Below, in pieces: positions 1-6,207 of a stretch of DNA of 9,110 nucleotides (position 1 is its first letter; each line of letters starts with the position of its first letter). A program made the position numbers and the translations under genes. The DNA lies in assembly GCA_039029935.1 (NCBI GenBank), contig JBCCFC010000502.1, positions 1 through 9,110 of the forward strand. The letters are read 5' to 3'. The stretch is from G039029935 sp039029935. GTDB lineage: Bacteria; Chloroflexota; Anaerolineae; Caldilineales; Caldilineaceae. The notes under the pieces are model-generated. The model saw only the letters and a program-made list of their open reading frames with translations, was not told the origin of the DNA and did not search any database.

Positions 1-41
1 ACAAGCTATTTGTCAAAAAGAAAACTAGGACGACAGAATAA

Positions 42-77
42 AAAAGGGTTAAGATTTCTGAAAATCTTAACCCTTTT
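42..77 (-). terminator. Intrinsic terminator after the protease gene
   Basis: A perfect 16-bp stem (42-57 with 62-77) closes on a 4-nt loop (CTGA). Read on the minus strand it lies about 30 nt past the protease stop codon and is followed by a T-rich tract (complement of the A-run at 38-45), as expected for a Rho-independent terminator. The T-run on the other side would let it work for plus-strand transcripts too. Nothing else is visible in bases 1-41. Confidence 0.85.
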
Positions 78-109
78 CTATGATTCTATTCTATTGAGCT
101 AACTTTGTG

Positions 110-2332
110 TTAGCGTGTCACCACTGGCAGATAAACCATATGGCTTGTGCTTGTACCGCTGTTGCCATCACCTGGGTCATTGGCCCCTGGTACATTGGGC
201 AACAGGCTTGGTACTTGGTCCAGACTGAATGGTCGTCGTGATGCACCTGTGGTTGGTACAGCTAAATTGTTGATGCTGCCAGAACCACTTTGGAGTGTAC
301 CTGCGTTCACTGGCTCTAAACCGTCACCAGTACCGTCACCTGTGCCATCTTCACTACCATTGTCACCACCATTGTCACCACCATTGTTGTCACCGACAAA
401 GACCATGTTCACCATTTCAGCGACAATCATCTCAACTTCGGCCATCCACCCATCAGCGTCTGTCTGTGAGATGATGCCTATCGCAACTGCACCGTCAACC
501 ATTTTTTGCTCTTCAGCGACAATCGCGTTAATCAGCGTCTGCGCATCGCTCCCATTGGCTACGGCAATGTCCGCCAAGCTCTGACCTGCGGCCAATCCTG
601 CCCAGATGGTGTCTGTGTCTACACCCAATGTTTGGGCTGCGATGTAGAACCAGAACCAGTCACCTGTTGCGCCACCAGACTCGTCGCCATCTGTCCCCTC
701 GTCAAATCCACCATCATCGAAGTTGCCGTCATCAAAATCGCCATCATCGAAGTTGCCGTCATCAAAATCGCCATCATCAAAATCACAGTCCCCCTGTGGA
801 TTAGCGGCATCGTTGCGACCTGGGTCCATCTCATCGGAGAAGTCACCCTCATCGGAGAAGTCGCCCTCATCAGAGAAGTCACCTTCATCAGAGAAGTCAC
901 CTTCATCCCAGATCTCACTATCATCTGTGAACTCGCCGTCATCTGTGAATTCGCCATCATCTGTGAACTCGCCGTCATCTGTGAACTCGCCATCATCTGT
1001 CATGTCTGCTGACCATGAACTGTTGACATACTCATCCACAATCTGTGGCAATTCCGCTTTCCAACCATCGGCCTCAGTCGCCTCAACGTGTCCACCCTCT
1101 ACCAGTTGGTCAATCACTTGGAGTTCAGCAGTCAGTACTGCGTCAATTACAGCCTGTGGGCTGCTGCCATTTGCATTGGCAACATCAGCAATTGACTGTC
1201 CACTTTCCAGTGCTTGCCACAAGGTTTCGACATCAACACCAATGGTATCGGCAGAAATTTGGTCCCAATCAATTGTCTCTATGCCATCTGGCAATGTCTC
1301 GTCCTGCCCGTCACCAAACTCACCCTCATCAAATTCATCAGCATAGCAAGGCTCGATGTCTTCAAAGTCGCCATCATCAGAGCCACCGTCATCAAAACCA
1401 TCATCAAAGCCGCCATCATCAAATCCACCGTCATCAGTGCCACCGTCATCAGTGCCACCGTCATCAGTACCACCATCATCAGAGCCACCATCATCAACAG
1501 GTGGTTGAGACGTGCCATTTACATAGTTTGTAATCCAACTATTATAGTGTGAAACCTTGGCATAGACACCATAAGCACCAGGCTGCGCACAGCCATTGCC
1601 CCAGCTTACAACTCCTGCTTGCATCCAATTGCCAGCACCATCTCGGACGACCATTGGACCACCGCTGTCACCCTGACAGGAGTCCTTGCCACCCTCTGAC
1701 AACCCCGCACAAATCATGCCGTCTGTGATGTCGCCGTTATAGGCTTGGTTACAGGTTGCTGTTGCCACAACAGGGACGCTGACTGTCTGCAACGTGTCAG
1801 CCAATTCGCCGCCCTCACTGGTTGTCCCCCAGCCTGTGACAGTTGCGCTTGTGCCGTCAGCAATAGACCCCGTTGCCAATTGGACAGGCTGTACGTAGCC
1901 ATTAAAGTTCAGGGAGCCACTCAACTTGAGCAGGGCAACATCATTATTGAGTGTGCCACCATCATAGTTGGGATGTGAAATAATCTGCGCCACGTTCATC
2001 GTTTGGCGTGTCGATTCATTGGCACTCAGTTTATTGGCACCAGCGACAATCTGTACGCTACGGCTGCTTTCCCCTTCGATACAGTGGGCCGCTGTCAACA
2101 CCCAGTTTTCAGCAATCACAGAGCCACCACAAAAGTGACCATTATTCTGAAGTGAAACCTGCCAAGGATAGGCTCCGGCGGATGCATTTTCACCGCCAAC
2201 AATGTTGGGTGTAAATGCTCTTGGATTAATCGTGTTTTCATTTCCCTGTGCCTGCGCACTGAATGGCAGCGTTAGTAGTAGAAAAAACACCGCCATCATG
2301 GTTGTATAGAATTTCGTTGATCGTTTCATCAT
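110..2332 (-). CDS. Secreted trypsin-like (S1) serine protease with acidic-repeat and helical-repeat tail
   Basis: This encodes an exported endopeptidase of the chymotrypsin/trypsin family, 740 residues, far longer than the usual ~250. A signal peptide (1-28, cut after AQA) and a short propeptide precede IVGG (44-47). The triad is His83 (TAAHC), Asp131 (NNDVALL) and Ser223 (GDSGGP). Asp217 sits six residues before Ser223, the trypsin S1-pocket position, so cleavage after Arg/Lys is expected. Six cysteines match the conserved disulfides (68-84, 194-208, 219-248). The tail holds an acidic linker (280-325), a helical module (354-440), three further acidic repeat blocks (445-546), a second helical module (559-645), a Gly/Asp linker and the tail MVYLPVVTR, similar to Chloroflexota C-terminal signatures. 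Two ATGs stand in tandem; AGGAG at 2336-2340 is 3 nt from the first and 6 nt from the second (2329), so the second may be the real start. It is transcribed alone and ends at a strong terminator. Confidence 0.93.
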   Translation of the reverse strand: MMKRSTKFYTTMMAVFFLLLTLPFSAQAQGNENTINPRAFTPNIVGGENASAGAYPWQVSLQNNGHFCGGSVIAENWVLTAAHCIEGESSRSVQIVAGANKLSANESTRQTMNVAQIISHPNYDGGTLNNDVALLKLSGSLNFNGYVQPVQLATGSIADGTSATVTGWGTTSEGGELADTLQTVSVPVVATATCNQAYNGDITDGMICAGLSEGGKDSCQGDSGGPMVVRDGAGNWMQAGVVSWGNGCAQPGAYGVYAKVSHYNSWITNYVNGTSQPPVDDGGSDDGGTDDGGTDDGGTDDGGFDDGGFDDGFDDGGSDDGDFEDIEPCYADEFDEGEFGDGQDETLPDGIETIDWDQISADTIGVDVETLWQALESGQSIADVANANGSSPQAVIDAVLTAELQVIDQLVEGGHVEATEADGWKAELPQIVDEYVNSSWSADMTDDGEFTDDGEFTDDGEFTDDGEFTDDSEIWDEGDFSDEGDFSDEGDFSDEGDFSDEMDPGRNDAANPQGDCDFDDGDFDDGNFDDGDFDDGNFDDGGFDEGTDGDESGGATGDWFWFYIAAQTLGVDTDTIWAGLAAGQSLADIAVANGSDAQTLINAIVAEEQKMVDGAVAIGIISQTDADGWMAEVEMIVAEMVNMVFVGDNNGGDNGGDNGSEDGTGDGTGDGLEPVNAGTLQSGSGSINNLAVPTTGASRRPFSLDQVPSLLPNVPGANDPGDGNSGTSTSHMVYLPVVTR
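398..658 (-). other. Helical repeat module 2 of the protease tail
   Basis: Residues 559-645. It shares a clear pattern with module 1: GVDxxTxW, then LxxGQSxADxAxANGS, a heptad-like helix, ADGWxAE and IVxExVN. Modules with an LxxGxSxADVA core recur in secreted proteins of Chloroflexota and Gram-positive bacteria; I do not know an assigned function. It is probably an all-helical binding or spacing domain. Confidence 0.75.
695..790 (-). repeat. In-frame 30-bp repeat encoding FDDG(D/N)
   Basis: This is an approximate 30-bp tandem repeat inside the protease gene giving a 10-residue unit, DFDDGNFDDG, about three times (residues 515-546). A Phe falls every five residues in an otherwise Asp/Gly run. 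It also holds Cys516, one of two cysteines outside the protease domain. Confidence 0.9.
833..910 (-). repeat. In-frame 18-bp repeat encoding SDEGDF
   Basis: Four near-identical 18-bp units, differing mostly by A/G and C/T swaps, encode SDEGDF (residues 475-500, the first beginning W instead of S). The block directly abuts the TDDGEF block, from which it may have diverged. Confidence 0.92.
911..1000 (-). repeat. In-frame 18-bp repeat encoding TDDGEF
   Basis: Four TDDGEF units plus one degenerate unit (TDDSEI) span residues 445-474, just after helical module 1. Units are almost identical at DNA level, so the copy number is likely to vary by replication slippage without breaking the frame. Confidence 0.92.
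1013..1273 (-). other. Helical repeat module 1 of the protease tail
   Basis: Residues 354-440, the same fold signature as module 2: GVDVETLWQALESGQS, ADVANANGSS, then ADGWKAE and IVDEYVN. Unlike the linkers it is not low-complexity, so it is likely a folded domain separated from the protease by a flexible acidic spacer. Confidence 0.75.
1358..1495 (-). repeat. In-frame 15-bp repeat encoding DDGG(T/F/S)
   Basis: About nine 15-bp units encode DDGGx (x is S, T or F; one unit is shortened to DDGF) at residues 280-325, immediately after the protease domain. It forms a flexible, strongly negative spacer between the catalytic domain and helical module 1. Confidence 0.92.
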
Positions 2333-2335
2333 TGT

Positions 2336-2340
2336 CTCCT
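2336..2340 (-). promoter_or_regulatory. Shine-Dalgarno AGGAG of the protease gene
   Basis: AGGAG lies 3 nt before ATG at 2332 and 6 nt before ATG at 2329, which favours the second, in-frame ATG. Immediately upstream on the mRNA are three alternating GAGAC/GTCTC pentamers (2334-2355) that can form a small hairpin beside this site. Confidence 0.7.
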
Positions 2341-2538
2341 GAGACTTTTGGTCTCGTTCAAATTGAGTCTATTCCTAGACATGTTTGTTGTTGATTGAGT
2401 TTGTCGAGTCTGTTTTTCGTTTCGATACTCAACTGTTGCATTGATTTGTTGCTGCACTCCTATAGAGACATGACCGATCATGATAAATACATGAATTTCA
2501 AAAAAATAAAAATTTAAGTTAATGGTAATGTTTGTCAG

Positions 2539-2567
2539 TTGTGTGAAATGAGGCTTGGCAGTATAAT
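2539..2567 (+). promoter_or_regulatory. Sigma70-type promoter upstream of the aminotransferase gene
   Basis: A consensus -10 TATAAT (2562-2567) is preceded at 17 bp by a weak -35 TTGTGT (2539-2544). It would start transcription near 2574 and give a leader of about 95 nt before the ATG at 2669. The rest of the 336-bp intergenic region (2333-2668) holds an A/T-rich stretch (2500-2520) and no convincing gene; I found no clear minus-strand promoter for the protease. Confidence 0.5.
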
Positions 2568-2605
2568 CTGCGCACAATCATCCAAACAATCGTCACGATT
2601 TACCT

Positions 2606-2650
2606 ACCCATCGTTCAGCCAGCACAAGCCACGCTGAACGGTGGGTTTTT
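2606..2650 (+). terminator. Terminator-like hairpin in the leader of the aminotransferase gene
   Basis: A 14-bp stem with one G-T pair (2606-2619 with 2633-2646) and a 13-nt loop runs directly into TTTTT (2646-2650), on the plus strand only. It lies between the proposed promoter and the ribosome binding site, the position of an attenuator or a riboswitch expression platform. It could also simply end a short upstream transcript. Confidence 0.65.
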
Positions 2651-2668
2651 ATCTGTAGAAGGTATCCA

Positions 2669-3853
2669 ATGTTAATCGCTAAAGAACACTTCATCGGCAT
2701 CGACAATGTGACTCACTTGGCAACGGGTGGCGAGTCACCCATGCTCAAGTCTCATGAACAAGCTGTTGCTCAATTTTTGATGGACAAATCCCTGGGTGAG
2801 GCGGCACGTTATCGCTTTGAAAGCACCTACCGCCGTTGCCAAGAGAAAGTAGGCCAACTCATTTCGGCTCCCCCTGATGAAATCGCCTTTCTATCACACT
2901 CTTCGGATGGCATCAACCTGTTGGCCTATGCGCTTGATTGGCGGGCAGGCGATAATGTGGTCGTCTGTGATGTTGAGTTTCCGTCGGATGTGTTGCCCTG
3001 GACAAAGCTGGCTGATCAAGGCGTGGAACTACGCATTGTGTCGCACAACAACTTTGTGATAGATATAGATGCCGTAGCGGCGATGGTCGATGAACGCACA
3101 CGGGTAGTTGCCATGAGCCAAGTCAGCTATTACACCGGACAACGCCAACCTGTGCAGGCACTTTCGGAGATGGTTCGTGCCAAGGGTGCGCTCTTATTGA
3201 TTGACGCCACCCATGCCGCAGGGTCGGTTCCCGTCTATGCGCCCCATGCCGATATCTTGGTGTCGAGTTGTTATAAGTGGCTCTTAGGTGTACACGGGGC
3301 AGCGGTGTTTTATTGGAACCGTGAGCGATTGCCAGACCTAGAGCCGCCCTTTTTGGGCTGGAACACTGGTGTCTCTACACCCAACTGGCAAGCACCCACA
3401 AGCTACCAATTACCAGAGAGTGCGGACCGCTTCCAGCCAGGCAATCCTGGATTTATCAGCCTCTACGTGCTGGAAAATGCGCTCAATCATCTGCTCGACA
3501 TCGGGACTGACCGAATTGAACAGCACAATGTCCATCTGAGTGGCATGGTGTTGGATGGATTAGCATCGTTGGGCTGGGAGACCATCACGCCCCGTGACCC
3601 CGCTGCCCGTGCGGGCAATGCCTGTTTTGCTGTCAGTGATGAGACAGGTAGTGGTGAGACAGGTAGTGATGAGACAGGTAGTGGTGAGACTATAACCATT
3701 GAGACGCTTGTGACCTCATTAAAAGAGCAGAATATTCTCATCTGGGGTGATTATGGTGGTGCGCCTCGTGTCCGTGTCTCGACGCATCTTTACAACGATG
3801 AAGCAGATGTGGCACATTTCTTGGATGTGATGCAGAGCTTGACAGGTCATTAG
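2669..3853 (+). CDS. Class V PLP-dependent aminotransferase / cysteine desulfurase-like lyase
   Basis: This is a cytoplasmic fold-type I PLP enzyme of the class V group that includes cysteine desulfurases, selenocysteine lyases and isopenicillin-N epimerase-like proteins; the substrate cannot be read from sequence. The length, 394 residues, is normal. Seen directly: SHSSDGIN (76-83) in the cofactor phosphate region, VSYYTGQRQP (152-161), Asp179 in DATHAAG (pyridine-nitrogen contact, with His182), Schiff-base Lys203 in SSCYKWLLG, and the C-terminal RVRVSTHLYN (367-376). No catalytic Cys loop typical of IscS/SufS is evident, so a dedicated iron-sulfur role is unlikely. A Thr/Gly/Ser/Glu tandem repeat is inserted at 324-341. 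AGAAGG (2657-2662) lies 6 nt before ATG. A terminator-like hairpin in the leader suggests attenuation. A transporter gene follows 69 nt downstream. Confidence 0.88.
   Translation: MLIAKEHFIGIDNVTHLATGGESPMLKSHEQAVAQFLMDKSLGEAARYRFESTYRRCQEKVGQLISAPPDEIAFLSHSSDGINLLAYALDWRAGDNVVVCDVEFPSDVLPWTKLADQGVELRIVSHNNFVIDIDAVAAMVDERTRVVAMSQVSYYTGQRQPVQALSEMVRAKGALLLIDATHAAGSVPVYAPHADILVSSCYKWLLGVHGAAVFYWNRERLPDLEPPFLGWNTGVSTPNWQAPTSYQLPESADRFQPGNPGFISLYVLENALNHLLDIGTDRIEQHNVHLSGMVLDGLASLGWETITPRDPAARAGNACFAVSDETGSGETGSDETGSGETITIETLVTSLKEQNILIWGDYGGAPRVRVSTHLYNDEADVAHFLDVMQSLTGH
3638..3690 (+). repeat. In-frame 15-bp tandem repeat in the aminotransferase gene
   Basis: Three and a half copies of a 15-bp unit, (g)(a/g)tgagacaggtagt, encode alternating DETGS/GETGS (residues 324-341). 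Units 1 and 3 are identical, and unit 2 differs by one base. The insertion falls in the small C-terminal domain, probably on a surface loop. Confidence 0.93.
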
Positions 3854-3866
3854 AATTTTGAGGCTT

Positions 3867-3894
3867 TTAGATTGGTCCCATTGGACCAATCTAA
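3867..3894 (+). other. Intercistronic hairpin
   Basis: A perfect 12-bp stem (3867-3878 with 3883-3894) and a 4-nt loop lie 13 nt after the aminotransferase stop codon and 28 nt before the transporter start. It lacks a following T-run on either strand, so it is a poor Rho-independent terminator. It may be an mRNA-stabilising or processing hairpin, or an operator-like palindrome. Confidence 0.6.
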
Positions 3895-3922
3895 CCCGCA
3901 CAAATAAACTCATCAGGAAACC

Positions 3923-4837
3923 ATGAACAGAAACATTCTGAATAACTTTCTCTTGTTCATCCCCGGCATCACATGGGGTGTGACCTTTATCATTGTTGAA
4001 CTGATCCTGCCCGTCATCCCCCCGATTACGCTCACCCTGCTGCGTACCATTATCTCAACGACAATGTTGTTATTCTTACTACGCTACGTGGGTGGACGAC
4101 TTCCCACGACACTGAGGGGTTGGGGGCCTTTCTTTGTCCTCGGCGCATTTAATATGGCGATCCCCTTTGCGCTTTCAGGTTGGGGGCAACTCTATATCGA
4201 AGGCGGCTTGGCTGCGATTTTGATCTCGCCAATGCCGTTGTTTACGGCGATTTTGGCGCACTTCTTTGTCGATGGTGAGCGTTTAACTTTACACAAAATA
4301 TCGGGAATCTCGCTGGGTATTCTGGGCATTGTCATCCTCATTGGTCCCAACGCACTTGCAGGTGTCAGCACCAATATCGTTGCTCAACTTGCCATTGTTT
4401 TCTGCGCACTCATGTATGCGATTGGAGCGGTCTATCTGCGTTTACTCTTCCCGCATCAACCCAAAGATCTGTCGATCTGGGCCATTCGTCTACGTTTGAT
4501 GACAGGCCAATTTACCGCTGCGTCCATCATCCTGCTACCCTTCAGCCTGCTGTTGGAGGCCCCTTGGACCATTCGACCTACCCTAGAAATCTGGGGCTAT
4601 ATGCTCTTTTTGGGTATCGGTGTCACCTTGATGGCAACGATGACCTATTTCTATCTCATCGAAAATTTGGGACCCAGCCGTACGGTAATGACCAACTACC
4701 TGATCCCTGGCTCAGGCATGTTGGCGGGTGTCCTGCTGCTGGGCGAGCAATTGACCATAATGCGTGTGGTTGCGATGGTCCTGGTTTTGTGTGGTATTTT
4801 TATTGTGAATCGTGCGAATTTGAGAGCGGCTGGATAA
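3923..4837 (+). CDS. EamA/DMT-superfamily membrane transporter
   Basis: This is an inner-membrane permease of the drug/metabolite transporter superfamily (RhaT/YdcZ-like EamA fold), 304 residues, the usual length. Roughly ten hydrophobic segments can be traced, near 8-28, 33-56, 64-90, 94-116, 122-141, 151-175, 193-215, 221-246, 261-277 and 281-299, as two EamA halves. The second half ends with the typical NLGPSRTVMTNYLIPGSG and LLGEQLT pattern. Such proteins export or import amino acids, metabolites or drugs, and the substrate is not predictable. AGGAAA (3915-3920) precedes the ATG by 2 nt, rather close. It follows a PLP enzyme gene, so export of an amino-acid-related compound is conceivable but is inference. 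The amidase gene starts 12-21 nt after its stop, consistent with co-transcription. Confidence 0.9.
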   Translation: MNRNILNNFLLFIPGITWGVTFIIVELILPVIPPITLTLLRTIISTTMLLFLLRYVGGRLPTTLRGWGPFFVLGAFNMAIPFALSGWGQLYIEGGLAAILISPMPLFTAILAHFFVDGERLTLHKISGISLGILGIVILIGPNALAGVSTNIVAQLAIVFCALMYAIGAVYLRLLFPHQPKDLSIWAIRLRLMTGQFTAASIILLPFSLLLEAPWTIRPTLEIWGYMLFLGIGVTLMATMTYFYLIENLGPSRTVMTNYLIPGSGMLAGVLLLGEQLTIMRVVAMVLVLCGIFIVNRANLRAAG

Positions 4838-4849
4838 GATTGAGGTGTA

Positions 4850-5620
4850 TTGTCTATAATGCGTCAAAATCTACTTCAACAAATACAGCGTTTATTCGGT
4901 TACATTAGCACCATCGCACTCATCATCCTTGTTGTAGTCATCCTCAGCACCGCCATCATCAACAATCTCTCAAGTATCTCCGCGCTCACCGACTGGTTCC
5001 CCACACCAACACCCAGCCCACCCTATGTCGCCATCATCAGCGGTCACGCCGCCTATGATCCGGGCGCCGTTTGTACCGATGCGTCAGGGCAGGCTGTGTT
5101 AACCGAGGCCGAAATCAACGCCACCATTGCTAAACTGGTGGTCGCACGGTTGCAGCGATTTGGTGTTGATGTGCTGCTACTCAATGAGTATGACCCGCGC
5201 TTAAATAGGTTGCCTGCGGATGTGTTGCTCAGTCTGCATTCGGATAGTTGCATTGCGCAGAGCGGCTACAAAGCGGCAACCCATCGGCGCAACCGCCTGC
5301 CAGAGCAAGAGGCGCGCTTGCTGGCATGCATCGACGAGTATTACCCTGCCCAGACACAATTGCCCCATCACCCCAACACGATTACACACAACATGACCGA
5401 GTATTATGCCTTTAACCGCATTGCGCGCACAACACCCGCCGCTATTTTAGAGATGGGGTTTATGGGGGGCGACCAAGCATTGTTGGTCAATCGTCCTGAC
5501 GTGGTGGCGGCTGGCATTGTGGATAGCTTGTGGTGTTTTTTGAGTGAGCCGACCACGGAATCCAGAGAAGAACCGAGAGAAGAACGCACTGTGGAACCTA
5601 CCGCAGAACCTACCAGATGA
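4850..5620 (+). CDS. Membrane-anchored N-acetylmuramoyl-L-alanine amidase-like protein (Amidase_3)
   Basis: This is a probable zinc-dependent cell-wall hydrolase cleaving the bond between muramic acid and the stem peptide, held outside the membrane by an N-terminal helix (17-37) followed by a Pro/Thr linker. Amidase_3 landmarks are present: SGHAAYDPG with His66, Glu88 in LTEAEINATIA, His130 in SLHSDS, and Glu201 in AILEMGFMGG, matching the three zinc ligands and the catalytic Glu. The catalytic part (59-231) is of normal size. Four domain cysteines (75, 134, 160, 229) are unusual for the family and could form disulfides. The tail is a Thr/Glu/Arg repeat (233-256). The listed start is TTG; an ATG at 4859, three codons in, is equally plausible, with GAGG at 4842-4845 sitting 4 nt from TTG and 13 nt from ATG. 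It lies just downstream of the transporter gene, probably in the same transcript. Confidence 0.83.
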   Translation: MSIMRQNLLQQIQRLFGYISTIALIILVVVILSTAIINNLSSISALTDWFPTPTPSPPYVAIISGHAAYDPGAVCTDASGQAVLTEAEINATIAKLVVARLQRFGVDVLLLNEYDPRLNRLPADVLLSLHSDSCIAQSGYKAATHRRNRLPEQEARLLACIDEYYPAQTQLPHHPNTITHNMTEYYAFNRIARTTPAAILEMGFMGGDQALLVNRPDVVAAGIVDSLWCFLSEPTTESREEPREERTVEPTAEPTR

Positions 5621-5635
5621 ATTTGGTGTTATCGG

Positions 5636-6133
5636 ATGGGCAGAAAGTCACCGTATGGACAATACTTTGTGGGCGGTGTCTATTGGGTCAGCATGTCAGG
5701 CGCGGCCTCGGTGATGAGGGAGAATGCGCTTTGTGAGCAATGGATGGCGGGTGTCGGTGCGGATTATGCGACGTTGGATGTCCCCGCGCAGGTGCAACGT
5801 GTGTTGGCTTGCTGGCACGAGAGGATCCCACGCTTGCTCATCTTTGATAATTGCGAGGACCCCGCCTTGTTGACGCACTGGCAGCCACCGACTGGCGGGT
5901 GTCGTGTGCTGGTCACGAGCCGCTGTCGGCAGTGGGTGCGCACACGGGGGATGCAGAAGGTGGCACTGGCGACCTTGCCCTGTGCGCAGAGTATCGAACT
6001 ACTGTTAGAGCCAGACCATGACAACGCCCATGCCCCAACTTTTTACCATCCAATACAAACCATAAATCTCAACCTCTTTGAAATTTATGGTTCGGCCAAT
6101 TTAGCTGATAGCGTCATGAATCAAGCCGTTTAG
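5636..6133 (+). pseudogene. NB-ARC (STAND NTPase) fragment lacking the P-loop
   Basis: The 165-residue ORF matches an internal slice of the NB-ARC ATPase domain found in large STAND signalling and regulatory proteins. Visible are the segment after the missing P-loop (FVGGVYWVSM, 11-20), an aspartate-bearing Walker B (RLLIFDNCED, 66-75), the sensor-like GGCRVLVTSR (87-96) and the LPCAQSIELL end (114-123). The Walker A motif that must precede residue 11 is absent, in this frame and in the 80 bases upstream in any frame. After residue ~125 the similarity ends and the remainder looks like random read-through. There is no Shine-Dalgarno before the ATG. The natural proteins are many times longer. 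I conclude it is a remnant left by deletion, not a working ATPase. It starts 16 nt after the amidase stop and so may still be transcribed. Confidence 0.75.
6058..6092 (+). repeat. Inverted repeat at the 3' end of the NB-ARC remnant
   Basis: Ten-base perfect arms (aaccataaat, 6058-6067, and its complement, 6083-6092) flank 15 nt. It lies where similarity to NB-ARC has stopped. There is no T-run, so terminator function is doubtful; it could be the scar or end of an inserted element. Confidence 0.5.
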
Positions 6134-6169
6134 TACATGAATCCCAAGAAATGCACCGAAAGCCATCTG

Positions 6170-6178
6170 TGTTACAAT
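6170..6178 (+). promoter_or_regulatory. Possible extended -10 promoter of the metallo-hydrolase gene
   Basis: TGTTACAAT fits an extended -10 (TGn followed by TACAAT, one mismatch to TATAAT). No good -35 lies 16-18 bp upstream. The start of transcription would be near 6185, about 23 nt before the ATG at 6208. Confidence 0.4.
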
Positions 6179-6207
6179 ATAGGCCATATTATCAACGGGA
6201 GATAACA

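Noticed and set aside
833..1000. CRISPR-like regular repeats of 18 bp
   Set aside because: Units are directly adjacent with no unique spacers, keep the reading frame and encode TDDGEF/SDEGDF.
723..1346. Plus-strand frames over the protease tail (Ser/Lys/Pro-rich, and another reading Ile/Cys/Glu/Leu-rich like a membrane protein)
   Set aside because: They are shadows of the tandem repeats on the minus strand, where the protease has signal peptide, catalytic residues and ribosome binding site.
695..1495. RTX or thrombospondin type-3 calcium-binding repeats
   Set aside because: The spacing does not fit GGxGxDxxx or DxDxDGxxD; the blocks are simple acidic linkers, so specific calcium binding is not claimed.
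2329..2577. An 82-residue minus-strand frame in the intergenic region
   Set aside because: It overlaps the protease ribosome binding site, has no recognisable motif and lies in AT-rich regulatory DNA.
2548..2637. A 29-codon leader peptide before the aminotransferase
   Set aside because: Its ATG lies upstream of the proposed transcription start, there is no ribosome binding site and no run of one regulatory amino acid.
2669..3853. Iron-sulfur cluster cysteine desulfurase (IscS/SufS) assignment
   Set aside because: The conserved active-site cysteine loop is not evident and there are no isc or suf neighbours; only the class V family is claimed.
6151..6207. Upstream ATG extending the metallo-hydrolase by 19 residues
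   Set aside because: The extension overlaps the proposed promoter and lacks a ribosome binding site, while ATG 6208 has GGGAG at ideal spacing.
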